In this document: positions 18,298-27,778 of the stretch, piece after piece
How the letters are laid out: each line of letters begins with the position of its first letter
Numbering within the stretch: the first letter of the stretch is position 1
Origin: Prosthecobacter vanneervenii
GTDB taxonomy: Bacteria; Verrucomicrobiota; Verrucomicrobiia; Verrucomicrobiales; Verrucomicrobiaceae
Direction: 5' to 3'
NCBI RefSeq assembly: GCF_014203095.1
Contig: NZ_JACHIG010000016.1
Span: forward strand, 1 to 64,000
DNA: 64,000 nt
Position numbers and translations under genes: made by a program
The notes under the pieces: model-generated
What the model saw: the letters and a program-made list of their open reading frames with translations, nothing else
What the model was told of the DNA's origin: nothing
Databases searched by the model: none

Positions 18298-21200
18298 TCA
18301 CTGTCCTCGTGCTTTTTGCACCTCGTCGATGGATTTCTGAATGTTGTCCCGCCACACGCCACGCAGCTTGTCCGGCTCGGCGCGGTTCAGGGCTGCCATG
18401 GCTTCATCGTACTTGCCGCGCCGAGTCAGGATGCGGGCGATGCCCTGAAGCGCGCCGTATTCATCTGCTCCGCCGATGTGTGCACGCTCTGCCACGATGG
18501 CCTCATAAGCGGCCAGGGCCTGTGCATCGTCGTGCAGGTTGCGCTCACGGTTTTGTCCCAGGGCCAGCAGCAGGGCATCGCGCGTGCGCGGCTCGCTGGT
18601 CCAGGGCAGGGCGGCGCTGAGGTCGGCCTCGGCCTTGTCTCCCTGTTTGACGATGGAGTAGGCGTAGCCGCGCGTGTGATAGCCCGCGCCGCGCTTCCAG
18701 AAGGGCCACTTGTTGAAGTCCTCGTCCGCAAATTGCGCGATGACTTCCGGTGCCTTGCTCTGGGCGAGCAGGAACTGCATCTGCGCGGCTTTCTTCACCG
18801 CCTCCACCGGGATGCGCTCGATGATGGGCGCGGCTTCGCCACGGCTGTAAGCTGCGGCCTGCTCCAGAGCGGTGGCTTTTTGGAAGGGGGTGATCTTCCC
18901 TTCCGCCAGCTTGAGGAAGGCCTCCGCCTGGCGCTTCTGCGTGGCATCGCGGAAGCTGAGTGCGAAGTCCGTGACAGCGGGGTCCTCTGGAAATGCGCGT
19001 GAGTTGCCGTGGTAGAAATGCGCGAACTTCAGCGGCTCATGAAAGCCCTCCGTGCCGGTGGGGGAGAGCGCGCTGAGCTCCTGCCCGTCTTCACGAATGC
19101 GCTGGCGGCACACATTGATGTGCCAGGGCAGGCTGGGCGTGGGCTCGCGGCCGATGACCTGATGCAGCGGATCGTTTTCGTCCTGCGTCACGGGGATGCG
19201 GATCTCCGCCGTCCAATGATCGTCCGCGATGTGCGTGGCCACCTCCGCTTTCGCGTCCCACTCAAACCACCGGTCACGTGCCGCGCCACGGTCCAGGTCC
19301 ACGATGTGCCCCGCCGGGCTGATGGCGATCTGGTAGTAGGAGTGCGTTTCCGTGGCGAGCTCGATCTCCACGGCATCGCCATGCCAGAGCGCCTGGTCAT
19401 CATCGCGCGTGGTGGTGTTGTTCGGCTTGTCGCCGGGGTGTTCGTCGCAGCGGATGGCCACGCAGAGGCTGCCGCGCTGCCAGCCCACCTTGAAGCTGGT
19501 GCCAAAGGTGGGCACGCGTCCGGTCTGCAGCTCGCGCAGTTTTCCGGTGGAGGCGGCGGGGCAGTTCTGCCAGTAGGCGTCGTCGAGCTTTCCATCGATG
19601 ACGATGTCTTTCGCTTCTCCCACAAGCCGCACGATGGGCACCGGCCCGCGCTGCTGGGCCAGCTGCTGGCACTTCATCCGCAGGCCTTTGAGAAAGTCAT
19701 CGATGAGCGCGATGCGTTTTCCATGCACGCTCACCGCGTCGGCCTGCGCCTGTGCTTTGGCAAAGAGCGCCAGCGCGGCATCCGCCTGCGCCTTGTCGTC
19801 CTCCATCGCGTTCCAGTGCTCCTCGCAGTAAGTGAAGAAGGCCTGCATCTCCTGCGCGGCGGGACCGTAAAAGAGCTGGCAGTATTCGCGGAACATGGCG
19901 TCCACATCCGCATTCCTGCCGCCCCAGTACATGCGCGCGGTGAAGTAAACCATGAAGTGGTTGAAGCCGATGCCCACCTCCTTGAAGTCCTGACGCGCGG
20001 AGAGCCAGATGTCCTCCCCCTGCGAGAGGCCTTTCGTCGCGTTCACGGAATCTCCCAGCGCATGCGGTGCGAAGGCGGGCAGGTACCAGCCGCGATCGGT
20101 GAAGGGATAGTTTTCAAAGATCATGAGGGGGGTGTCCGTCTTCTTCGCCCAGGCGGCGCGGAGGGCTTCCGGGGCTGACTGCTCATCACTCTTGCGGGCG
20201 GCCTTGTTCAGCGGGCGGCGGCCGCCCACGATGCACACGACCACATTGGGCTCCAGCTTGCCGATCTTCAGCGGCGGCAGCGTGTACACTCCATAAGCGC
20301 AGTTCAGTACCTTGGCCTGCGGATGTGATTTCCCGATCTCCTTGGCCACGCGGTTCACAAAGTCCCACACGTAATCGCTCAGCAGGCCGCGTTCATTGCG
20401 CTCCGGCGAGTCCTTGCCTTTGCATTTCTCGCACTGGCAGATGGATGTGTAGCCGTCCGGCGGCATGATGGAGACGGACTTCACCGGGTAGGTGTCCAGC
20501 AGGGCGCGGGCGTAGCGCACAGTCTCGCGAAAGAGCTCGTCATTGGAGTAGCAGAGCTGGTTGGTGCTGCTGCCGCGTGTGTAGTCACGTTTCCCACCAT
20601 ACAGCGCAAACCACTCCGGATGCGCGGCAAAGGTGGCGTCATTCCCCGTCATGCCGTCCATGCCGTGGGCGATGAGCCAGCGGTCGTCATTGCGCGTGCC
20701 GAGGTGCATCATCCACATGGAGGTGTCATAGCCTGCGGTGGCAAAGCGGAAATTGAACTGCCGCAGTGGGAAGTCTGGCTTCACGGTTTCATCCATCGGT
20801 GGCAGTGCGATGGTTTTCATGGATGGCATCACCTCGCCAAGCTCTCCGGGCAGGTACCAGCGCGCGCCGAGCTTGTGGAAAAAAGCGGTTACCGCATTGA
20901 AGCTGCCGCGTTCATCGAGACCCCAGATGTCCAGGGTCTCGTTCTTGGCGGTGGCGGCTCCGTCCGCCTTGCCGGTGTCTCCGGGCAGGCGCAGCTTGTT
21001 TTTGTACAAGCCGGGATTTGGCATGCCATACGGCGCGGCGACAATCTTTTGAAACTCCGCCTGCGCACGGGGGATGTCGCCATTGTGTCTGGCCCAGGGA
21101 TCCGTGGGCACAAAGTCCGTGTCGTCTCCCACCAGCGCCAGCCAGTCGGCGCCGGACTGCATCCGGTAGGCACCATCCTTCAGACCCTCCGCCTTCACCG

Positions 21201-21462
21201 GGTTGAGCTTGCTGGCTCCGATAAAAACCTTCACTGCCTTGCCGCTGGGCTGCGTGACTATGGGCAGGCGCGCACCGCTGATCTTCTCGATGTTCGTGCG
21301 AAACTCCTGCGCGGCCACCCGCTGCATACGTGTGGGATTCTCTGTGATGATGATCTCCGCACGCGGCTGGCCGTCCTGCACGATATGGACATCTGCAGCC
21401 TGCAGCGAGGAAAGCGTCAGGAATGCGGCGGCGAATAACGGTGCGGTGGTGGTTGGGCGCAT
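18298..21462 (-). CDS. Secreted DUF4838 glycoside-hydrolase-like protein with CBM9-like domain
   Basis: 1054 residues. A signal peptide (about 1-22) is followed by an alpha-glucuronidase/hexosaminidase-type N-terminal domain with the RVAAQEFRTNIEKISG block. A large DUF4838 region (about 230-560) contains SICQCEKCKG and NCAYGVYTLPPLKIG. A CBM9-like sugar-binding domain (about 621-765) starts IVIDGKLDDAYW and includes DDQALWHGDAVEIEL. A TPR-like helical tail sits at about 930-1050. Likely an extracytoplasmic enzyme or binding protein for polysaccharide. It lies 22 bases from the BNR/SGNH gene, so the two are probably cotranscribed. Catalytic activity is not proven. Confidence 0.8.
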   Translation of the reverse strand: MRPTTTAPLFAAAFLTLSSLQAADVHIVQDGQPRAEIIITENPTRMQRVAAQEFRTNIEKISGARLPIVTQPSGKAVKVFIGASKLNPVKAEGLKDGAYRMQSGADWLALVGDDTDFVPTDPWARHNGDIPRAQAEFQKIVAAPYGMPNPGLYKNKLRLPGDTGKADGAATAKNETLDIWGLDERGSFNAVTAFFHKLGARWYLPGELGEVMPSMKTIALPPMDETVKPDFPLRQFNFRFATAGYDTSMWMMHLGTRNDDRWLIAHGMDGMTGNDATFAAHPEWFALYGGKRDYTRGSSTNQLCYSNDELFRETVRYARALLDTYPVKSVSIMPPDGYTSICQCEKCKGKDSPERNERGLLSDYVWDFVNRVAKEIGKSHPQAKVLNCAYGVYTLPPLKIGKLEPNVVVCIVGGRRPLNKAARKSDEQSAPEALRAAWAKKTDTPLMIFENYPFTDRGWYLPAFAPHALGDSVNATKGLSQGEDIWLSARQDFKEVGIGFNHFMVYFTARMYWGGRNADVDAMFREYCQLFYGPAAQEMQAFFTYCEEHWNAMEDDKAQADAALALFAKAQAQADAVSVHGKRIALIDDFLKGLRMKCQQLAQQRGPVPIVRLVGEAKDIVIDGKLDDAYWQNCPAASTGKLRELQTGRVPTFGTSFKVGWQRGSLCVAIRCDEHPGDKPNNTTTRDDDQALWHGDAVEIELATETHSYYQIAISPAGHIVDLDRGAARDRWFEWDAKAEVATHIADDHWTAEIRIPVTQDENDPLHQVIGREPTPSLPWHINVCRQRIREDGQELSALSPTGTEGFHEPLKFAHFYHGNSRAFPEDPAVTDFALSFRDATQKRQAEAFLKLAEGKITPFQKATALEQAAAYSRGEAAPIIERIPVEAVKKAAQMQFLLAQSKAPEVIAQFADEDFNKWPFWKRGAGYHTRGYAYSIVKQGDKAEADLSAALPWTSEPRTRDALLLALGQNRERNLHDDAQALAAYEAIVAERAHIGGADEYGALQGIARILTRRGKYDEAMAALNRAEPDKLRGVWRDNIQKSIDEVQKARGQ

Positions 21463-21495
21463 GGTGAAATATCAACGCACGCCAAGGTCCCAAAC

Positions 21496-23505
21496 TCACT
21501 GCGGAATTCCCGAGGCGGCAGGCGAGGGCTGCTTCGAGCGGTGTTCCTGAATGAACTTCAGCACCAGGGGGAAGGCGGGCTCAGGCATGCCGCCATGGCT
21601 GAAGCCAGCGAGCTCATGAAATGTCACGTCCTTGTGGCCGACGAGTTTGAGCATGCGCCAAAAGTACGCGTTCTCTTCATAGCGGCCCATCATCTCCTTC
21701 TCACGGTCGCCGGTGACGAGCAGGATGGGCGCGGCATCTTTACGGATGTGATAGAGCGGCGCCATGTCATCCACCAGAGGCTGGAGCTCTGCGATGCCGC
21801 GTTCGTCGCGGATGGCAAAGTGGGTGATGACCTGCGGGCTGAGCGGGATCAATCCGGCGATGCGGCTGGCGTCGATGTCATGAGCTGCGAGCCACTTGCG
21901 ATCGAGCCCTGTCATGAGCGAGAGATAGGCTCCGGCCGAGTGGCCGCCAACGAAAATCTGATCCGCTGAGCCACCGAAGTCGGGGATGTGCTTGAACGTC
22001 CACGCGATGGCCGCCGCAGCGTCCTCAATGTAGGCGGGGGCTTTGACACCGGGACTGAGGCGATAGTTCACCGCCACCACGGCGATGCCTTGATTACGCA
22101 ACTGCAAGGGGATGAAGCGTTCGCCTGCGGTAAGACCGCCGCCGTGAAACCACACGAGCGTAGGAAAGGATTTCTGCTTTGCAGGGGCATACACGTCCAG
22201 ACGGCAGCGCTGGTTCATTGCAGGGGTGATGTCCTTTTCCTCCCGATACAGCAGCTCGGTGTGCAGGCGGTAGTTTTCATCCGCCTCGTCAGGTGTGTCG
22301 GAGAAGCGGGCCGGTTGCTGTCCCAGCGCGTCCCGGACTCCGGCCAGCACGGCCTCGGCTTCGGTGCCTTTGGCTTCAAACAGAAATGCTGCGGCTTGGT
22401 TCAGCTCTTTGCCGAGCTTCGCATTTCTGCTGCTGCGCTTGCGGAGCTGATAGAGCATCACGGGCAGGCGCAGATCGGCCGCGCTGCATTTCGGTGCAGC
22501 ACTGCGCTGCTGCAGCATCTCCAGGTAGCGGTAGCCCAGATTATGCGTGGGCTCGATGACGGTGCCCTCGCCATAGTCATTCCAGGTGGCCACCTGGATG
22601 AGCGCTGCGCCGCTCTTCTGTGCCATGTCCAATGACTCCGCCAAGGTCTGCCCGGAACGCGGGGCGATGCTGCCGTAGCTCTCGTGCACGCCGGCCTGCT
22701 TGTAGATGTCTTTAAATCCCGGAAAGGCGCTGGCGATGATCGCTTCACCGGCTGTGCCGCGCGCATACAGCGCCTCCAGCTCCGCGTGCCACTTTTCGGT
22801 GGAGATCGCCTTGCCTCCGCTCACCGGCGGCCAGCCGTAGCTGCCGTCCATACCGTGCGTCTTGGAGAGATGTGGCAGGCCGAAGAGCATGGGCTTGGAA
22901 GGCAGCGCGGCACGCAGCTGGTCCCACTGCGCCTGCTTGAAATGCTGCGGCCCAAAGACAAGCAGCACGGGGCGGCCGTCCTGCTTCACATAGGAGGCAT
23001 CATGGAACCAATGCTTCTCGGCCCACTGCAAATCCTGCAGGCCCTGCTTCACATCGTCGCCGGGCTTCAGCTTCATCTGCCCGATAGCCTGGTCCTCATA
23101 GCAGATGGCAAAACGCAGGCCCGCCTTTTTCAGCCAGGGGATGAGCATGAGCGTGTGCTCATGGTTCACGGCGTAGTCGTTGTGCGTGCTCGTGCCGTAC
23201 CAGTCGATGATGACACCGTCGAGACCGGCCAGCTTCATGAGCAGCACCTGGCACTCCAGCGCCTCATCGTCGCCCGAGTCATACAGACCGATCAGCGGGT
23301 AGTCATGCGAGGCGGCCTCGCGCTTGCCATCCCACTTCCGCTGCTCGGGGTGGTAGTGGCCCATGGTCCAGTGCCAGCCCCAGCTGCCGCTCACCTGCTG
23401 GGTGGCATACCAGGGCATGTAATGCGCGAGCATGAGCTTCTCCGGCTCCGCGGCCTGGCTGACACATGCGACGAAACAGAAAAGAAGGAGACGGAGGGAT
23501 GGCAT
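21496..23505 (-). CDS. Secreted fusion: GH99-like domain plus alpha/beta-hydrolase esterase
   Basis: 669 residues with signal peptide (about 1-18). The N-terminal half (about 22-370) resembles the GH99/GH71-like barrel: LMLAHYMPWY, the GLDGVIIDWYG strand and the ATWNDYGEGTVIEP block. The C-terminal part (about 415-655) is an alpha/beta hydrolase of the carboxylesterase/HSL type, with an HGGG oxyanion motif near 454, nucleophile S523 in GGHSAGAY, and a C-terminal histidine probably in GFSHGGMP. A glycosidase tied to an esterase suggests attack on an acylated glycan. It is cotranscribed with the DUF4838 gene (33-base gap). Confidence 0.85.
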   Translation of the reverse strand: MPSLRLLLFCFVACVSQAAEPEKLMLAHYMPWYATQQVSGSWGWHWTMGHYHPEQRKWDGKREAASHDYPLIGLYDSGDDEALECQVLLMKLAGLDGVIIDWYGTSTHNDYAVNHEHTLMLIPWLKKAGLRFAICYEDQAIGQMKLKPGDDVKQGLQDLQWAEKHWFHDASYVKQDGRPVLLVFGPQHFKQAQWDQLRAALPSKPMLFGLPHLSKTHGMDGSYGWPPVSGGKAISTEKWHAELEALYARGTAGEAIIASAFPGFKDIYKQAGVHESYGSIAPRSGQTLAESLDMAQKSGAALIQVATWNDYGEGTVIEPTHNLGYRYLEMLQQRSAAPKCSAADLRLPVMLYQLRKRSSRNAKLGKELNQAAAFLFEAKGTEAEAVLAGVRDALGQQPARFSDTPDEADENYRLHTELLYREEKDITPAMNQRCRLDVYAPAKQKSFPTLVWFHGGGLTAGERFIPLQLRNQGIAVVAVNYRLSPGVKAPAYIEDAAAAIAWTFKHIPDFGGSADQIFVGGHSAGAYLSLMTGLDRKWLAAHDIDASRIAGLIPLSPQVITHFAIRDERGIAELQPLVDDMAPLYHIRKDAAPILLVTGDREKEMMGRYEENAYFWRMLKLVGHKDVTFHELAGFSHGGMPEPAFPLVLKFIQEHRSKQPSPAASGIPQ

Positions 23506-23589
23506 GCGGAGGGGTGGGCTGGGACGCCATGTAACCCCGCAGGTCCGCGGCTTTCAATCAGAAGCACGCAGGCGCGGCGGAATATCGGC

Positions 23590-24480
23590 TCACTTCACCG
23601 TGCGCAGAGCGGCGGCCAGGTTGCGTGCGCCGGCCTCCCACTGCTCTGGCGTGGCGCTGCCAAAGGCGGTGACCATTCGCCAGGTGCCGGTGAATCCGGC
23701 GGGCACGGTCTTTCCCTCAAAGCACTTCAGATAGTACTTCCGGTAGGTGGGCGGCACGTTCCAGATGGTGGAGATGTGTCCGCCCTGCTCAGGGGCCTGC
23801 AGCAGGCGGCACACGGCGTACTGGCCGCTCTGCGGCTCGTATACGGCCATCCAGTCCACGCGCTGGTTGATGTAGAATTTCCTCGCCACCTCCGCGTCGT
23901 CGCGGAGCGGGCCGGAGATGGTAGTTTCTGGCACATCATCGCTGCCGGCCAGGAAGGCGCTCACGGTGGGGCGCCACGCATGCATGAAGTGGTACACCAG
24001 CTTCAGCGGCACGGCCTCGTCCGTATGCACGGTGGTGGTCTCATACAGGCGGTGATCCTTGATCTCGGTGATGTTGGTGAGATCAAAGGCGCGGATGCGG
24101 GAGTGGCGCTCCAGACGGAACGAGGTGCCCTTCAGCTCCGTCGTGGGTGCCTCCACGCGCTGGTCATCCAGGTAAAAGGCGAGCGATTGCAGCTTTTCGG
24201 GCTCGTTTTCCAGATGCGCGGTTCCGATGAAGCCGACGTCTGGAAAGGAGAAGACAGTGCCGTAGGCACTGCTCTCCGTGGTCATGGCGCTGCCGCGAAA
24301 ATCAATGCGCCCGGGCGTCCACTGCGAAGCCTGGCGGAGCAGCAGCGTTACGTCACCGCAGCTCACCGTGATGCGCGGGAGAGCTGGGCCGAGATTGGGC
24401 TTGAAGGGCTCTTTGGCGGAGGCCGAAGCCATGAGCGCCAGGCCTGCTGCCAGGGAGAGAATGCGTGAACGAGAAAACAT
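23590..24480 (-). CDS. Secreted protein of unknown function
   Basis: 296 residues; no family recognised. A clear signal peptide (MFSRSRILSLAAGLALMASASA) fixes the ATG at 24480; an in-frame start at 24540 would bury it. The mature part is beta-rich with aromatic residues (SFPDVGFIGTAH, VYHFMHAWRP, YEPQSGQYAVCRLL), compatible with a beta-sandwich of the carbohydrate-active-enzyme type. It lies 84 bases upstream of the GH99/esterase gene in the same run, so a part in the same glycan-processing set is plausible but unproven. Confidence 0.7.
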   Translation of the reverse strand: MFSRSRILSLAAGLALMASASAKEPFKPNLGPALPRITVSCGDVTLLLRQASQWTPGRIDFRGSAMTTESSAYGTVFSFPDVGFIGTAHLENEPEKLQSLAFYLDDQRVEAPTTELKGTSFRLERHSRIRAFDLTNITEIKDHRLYETTTVHTDEAVPLKLVYHFMHAWRPTVSAFLAGSDDVPETTISGPLRDDAEVARKFYINQRVDWMAVYEPQSGQYAVCRLLQAPEQGGHISTIWNVPPTYRKYYLKCFEGKTVPAGFTGTWRMVTAFGSATPEQWEAGARNLAAALRTVK

Positions 24481-24541
24481 GCGCCAGACAGTACGCCGGA
24501 AGGGCCGGCCTTTTGTGCCAAACAGCTGCTCTGGCCCCATG

Positions 24542-24823
24542 TCACCGGCGGAAGTTTTTGAGAAAATAGAAGATCAGCCACACCTGCGCAAAACCCACGG
24601 CGATGAGCAGCAGGCCCAGCTCCACGGCATTGTCCTCCTGTGGCACAGCGAGCCGCAGGATGAAGGCCAGCAATATGAGACCTGCCAAGGACAGCACACT
24701 GCCGATAAAAGGACTGGCGCTGGCTTCCTGCTCCGGCTGTGGAATGTGTTCTGTGAGTGGCGCAGATTCCGCTTCCGCAGGTGATTCGCCCGTTCTCGTA
24801 AAGTCGATGGGTGGTTCGCTCAT
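24542..24823 (-). CDS. Small membrane protein
   Basis: 93 residues. An acidic proline/glutamate-rich N-terminal tail (about 1-36) is followed by two hydrophobic segments (about 38-60 and 69-88) and a basic KNFRR end, giving a hairpin with the tail on the cytoplasmic side by the positive-inside rule. No family recognised. It is the first gene of the minus-strand run that continues into the secreted proteins. Confidence 0.65.
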   Translation of the reverse strand: MSEPPIDFTRTGESPAEAESAPLTEHIPQPEQEASASPFIGSVLSLAGLILLAFILRLAVPQEDNAVELGLLLIAVGFAQVWLIFYFLKNFRR

Positions 24824-25000
24824 GGTAATGCGCGGCTAACGGGCTGTTGATCAACCGGCGGCATCATGGCGGGGAGCCACCCACACCGAAGCTGCCGCAC
24901 GGAGGATTTTTGGATAAACGCTGGCTGGGGACTGAAACTTCCACGCAACCCAAGATCAGATAAACATGCAAAGGGCGGCGTCAGGGTGTGGCTCTGCGTG

Positions 25001-26695
25001 TTACTTCGGCTGAACGGGTATGGGTGGCGGCTTGGGGGCTGAATTCGGCACTGGCTGCCACGCCTCGACAAGTCGTGTGGCCTCAATGATCTGCTCACGC
25101 GTCATGGTGGACTCCAGCGTGGTTCCATGCACCTCGGCTATTTCGTGCCCCTGTGCGGCAGCAAGCCGGCACCACTTCAGCGCCTCCACTAGCTGAAGCT
25201 CCACACCCTGTCCCCGCTCATACTGGAGGCTCAGGGCAAACTGTCCTGCCGCGTCTCCTTTATCAGCAGCGGCTCGGAAGAGCCTGATGGCCTCCTCCAG
25301 ATTCTGATCTACTCCGGTGCCCTTCAGATAGCAGCCACCCAGCGCCACCTGCGCCGGTGAAAAGTCCTGGTCTGCAGCCTTGCGGAAAAGGAGGGCCGCC
25401 TCGGCGAGGTTTTGCTCCACGCCGGTGCCTTCAAAATAAGCTGCCCCCAGCTTCATCTGAGCATCCGCGTCTCCCAGGTCCGCCGCTTTACGAAACCACT
25501 TCAGCGCTTCCGCTTCGTTGCGCTCCACTCCAGCGCCCAGCATGTAGCTCACGCCCATTTCCACCAACGCTGGCGCGTAGTCCTGCTCCGCCGCCTTGCG
25601 CAGCCAGATCAGGGATTTTTTAGCATCCATCTCCACTCCTGCCCCCAAGGAAAGCGCAAGTCCCAGACGCATCTGAGAATCGGCGTCGCCACTCTCTGCC
25701 GCCTTACGCGTCCATTTAACCGACTCCTTGAGATCCTGCGGAACGCGCTGGCCTTGGGCCAGGGTTGTGGAAAGTATCTTTTGAGAGTTCAGGTCGCCCT
25801 TCTCAGCTGCCATGCGGAACCAGCGCATGGCTTCCATGGCATCCTGTGACACGCCCGTTCCCTCAAAATAGGCCATGCCCATCTCCAGCTGTGAGTCAGA
25901 GTCGCCAAGCTCAGCCGCCTGGCGAAACCAGCGCAAACCTTCGCGTTCATCTTTTGCCACTCCTGAGCCCAGGCTGTAGCAGGCACCCAGGTGCTTCATG
26001 GCAGCCACGTTTTTTTGCTCCGCCGCCTTGCGCAGCCATTTTACTGCAGCCTCAGGATCCTGCGGCATGCCCTGCCCCAGCAGATGGCACATGCCCAGCT
26101 CGCGCTGCGCGCCGGCATGGCCCTGCTCTGCGGCTTCGAGAAACCATTTGGCCGCCTCTGCTGCATCTTCGGTCACTCCATTGCCTTTCATGTAGCGGAT
26201 GCCAAGAGTGTATTGAGCCTCAGCCTCGCCCTTTTCAGCCTTGGCAATGGTCTCTTTCAGGCTTTCCTTGGCAGCAGTTCTGGGCTTTTCCTTTGCGGCA
26301 GCCTCATTTTCGGTCTTCTTCGCGGAGGCTTCTGTAGGCATCTCTTTGGCAGCAGCAGGTTTGGGGGACTCGCCGGGGGGGGGATTCTTTGCGGCGGAGT
26401 CTTTTGAAGACTCTTGGGTTGCAGTGCTTTTTGGTGTCTCCTGTGCAAAGCTGTGGTTTGAGGCCCCTTTCTTGGCGCTGTCTTTGGATGGATTTTTATT
26501 CGCGGTGCTTTTCGGTTTTTTGCCGGAGGTGCTATTTTTCGAGGTCGTTTTCTTGGCGCTGTCCTTGGCAGAACTTTTGGGCGCAGCGCCTTTGGAAGTC
26601 TCGCTGGCTGCTTTGTTTTTCTCAGTTTCTTTTGCATGCAGTCCAGCTGCCCCCATCAGCAGGAACGCTGTGAACAGGGGAGTCATCATTTTCAT
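25001..26695 (-). CDS. Secreted Sel1-repeat protein with lysine/serine-rich N-terminal region
   Basis: 564 residues from the ATG at 26695, chosen because MTPLFTAFLLMGAAGLHA forms a signal peptide; an ATG at 26716 is the alternative. Residues about 22-150 are low-complexity and rich in Lys, Ser, Ala, Thr and Pro, with KDSAKK-like units. From about 160 to 520 there are some ten Sel1-like repeats of 36 residues (pattern AxxGxxxAQxxLGxxYxxGxGVxxDxxEAxxWxRKA). Sel1 proteins are adaptors for protein complexes or cell-envelope processes. The charged linker may bind the cell wall or nucleic acid; that is speculation. It is a single-gene unit. Confidence 0.85.
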   Translation of the reverse strand: MKMMTPLFTAFLLMGAAGLHAKETEKNKAASETSKGAAPKSSAKDSAKKTTSKNSTSGKKPKSTANKNPSKDSAKKGASNHSFAQETPKSTATQESSKDSAAKNPPPGESPKPAAAKEMPTEASAKKTENEAAAKEKPRTAAKESLKETIAKAEKGEAEAQYTLGIRYMKGNGVTEDAAEAAKWFLEAAEQGHAGAQRELGMCHLLGQGMPQDPEAAVKWLRKAAEQKNVAAMKHLGACYSLGSGVAKDEREGLRWFRQAAELGDSDSQLEMGMAYFEGTGVSQDAMEAMRWFRMAAEKGDLNSQKILSTTLAQGQRVPQDLKESVKWTRKAAESGDADSQMRLGLALSLGAGVEMDAKKSLIWLRKAAEQDYAPALVEMGVSYMLGAGVERNEAEALKWFRKAADLGDADAQMKLGAAYFEGTGVEQNLAEAALLFRKAADQDFSPAQVALGGCYLKGTGVDQNLEEAIRLFRAAADKGDAAGQFALSLQYERGQGVELQLVEALKWCRLAAAQGHEIAEVHGTTLESTMTREQIIEATRLVEAWQPVPNSAPKPPPIPVQPK

Positions 26696-26906
26696 GATCC
26701 AGGAAAGCTGAGCCATATTTCGCAAGCAGAGGTGTGAATCCGAGTGCTTTTTAGTGGGGCTGCAAGCTTCCTCCACCGGTTTTTGATTCAAATCTCCATA
26801 GGTCATGAATGAGCGCGCACTGAAAGACGCACCTGCAGCCTCCGTGACAGGTGCCGGACAGTGCTAGGGGTTGTGAGTGCTGGTAGAAGCGTCTGCTACG
26901 CCTGCT

Positions 26907-27755
26907 TCAGCGATCCAGCCCCAGGAGGTGGAGGCTGTCGCGGTAGATCATGGCTTCGATTTGGTTCACATCCAAGCGTGGGAGCTTGGTGCCTTCGAGC
27001 ATGTCGTTGAGCTGGCGGATGCCGTCGATGGAAGCCTTCACCGTGGTGAACGGGAAGTCGGTGCCGAAGAGGAGCTTGTGCCAGACGCCGTACTCCTGGG
27101 CGAGCATGAGAGAGTTATATAGCTGCCAAGGGCGGTAGTGCAGCGCGCTGACATCGGCATAGACATTGGCATGCTTGCGGATGGTGACGAGGCATTCGCC
27201 CTCATAGGGATGACCGAGATGGGCGAGGATGATTTTTAATTCCGGGTGCTTCAAGGCCACGGGCTCGATGAGGCGGGGCAGGGTGCATGCCAGCGGCGCC
27301 TGGGCGATGAAGGTGGTGCCGGTGTGCAGCAGCACGGGCAGGCCGTTTTTTTCCGCATACTGCCAGAGGGGCTCCAGGCTCGGATCATCGGGGCTGAATC
27401 CGGCGTACATGGGCATGAGCTTGATGCCGCGCAGGCCCAGCTCTTGGTGGCCAAAGCGCATCTCGCGCTCCCAGTCTTCCTGCGTGGGATCAAGCGCAAG
27501 GAAGCCGATGAGCCGGGCGGGATCGTGCGCGATGTAGTCGGCGACCGTCTGGTCATCCACCCAGAGGCCGCTGAGCCTGGCCTTGCCGCCGAAGACGATG
27601 GTTCGGGTGTTTTCGGGAGCGCTGGCGCGGTAGGCGTCGTAGCTGGCGCTGATGTCCACCTTCACGCCGGGACGTGCGCGACCAGCCTGCTGGATAAAGT
27701 CGTCTGAAAAGTCTGCTGGGAAGTTCCAGGCGTGGGAGTGGACGTCGATGATCAT
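26907..27755 (-). CDS. Amidohydrolase (metal-dependent hydrolase, amidohydro_2 type)
   Basis: 282-residue cytoplasmic TIM-barrel enzyme. The N-terminal DVHSH supplies the HxH metal ligands. LLHTGT, the AHLGHPYEGE block and the FGTDFPF strand end give the other metal-site histidines and aspartate. It belongs with the ACMSD/uronate-lactonase-like amidohydrolases that act on lactones, amides or beta-keto acids. It ends a minus-strand operon with an EEP protein, a DapA-like aldolase and an SDR, which suggests a catabolic step. Exact substrate unknown. Confidence 0.85.
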   Translation of the reverse strand: MIIDVHSHAWNFPADFSDDFIQQAGRARPGVKVDISASYDAYRASAPENTRTIVFGGKARLSGLWVDDQTVADYIAHDPARLIGFLALDPTQEDWEREMRFGHQELGLRGIKLMPMYAGFSPDDPSLEPLWQYAEKNGLPVLLHTGTTFIAQAPLACTLPRLIEPVALKHPELKIILAHLGHPYEGECLVTIRKHANVYADVSALHYRPWQLYNSLMLAQEYGVWHKLLFGTDFPFTTVKASIDGIRQLNDMLEGTKLPRLDVNQIEAMIYRDSLHLLGLDR

Positions 27756-27778
27756 GGCGGGATGATGGGTGGGACAAA

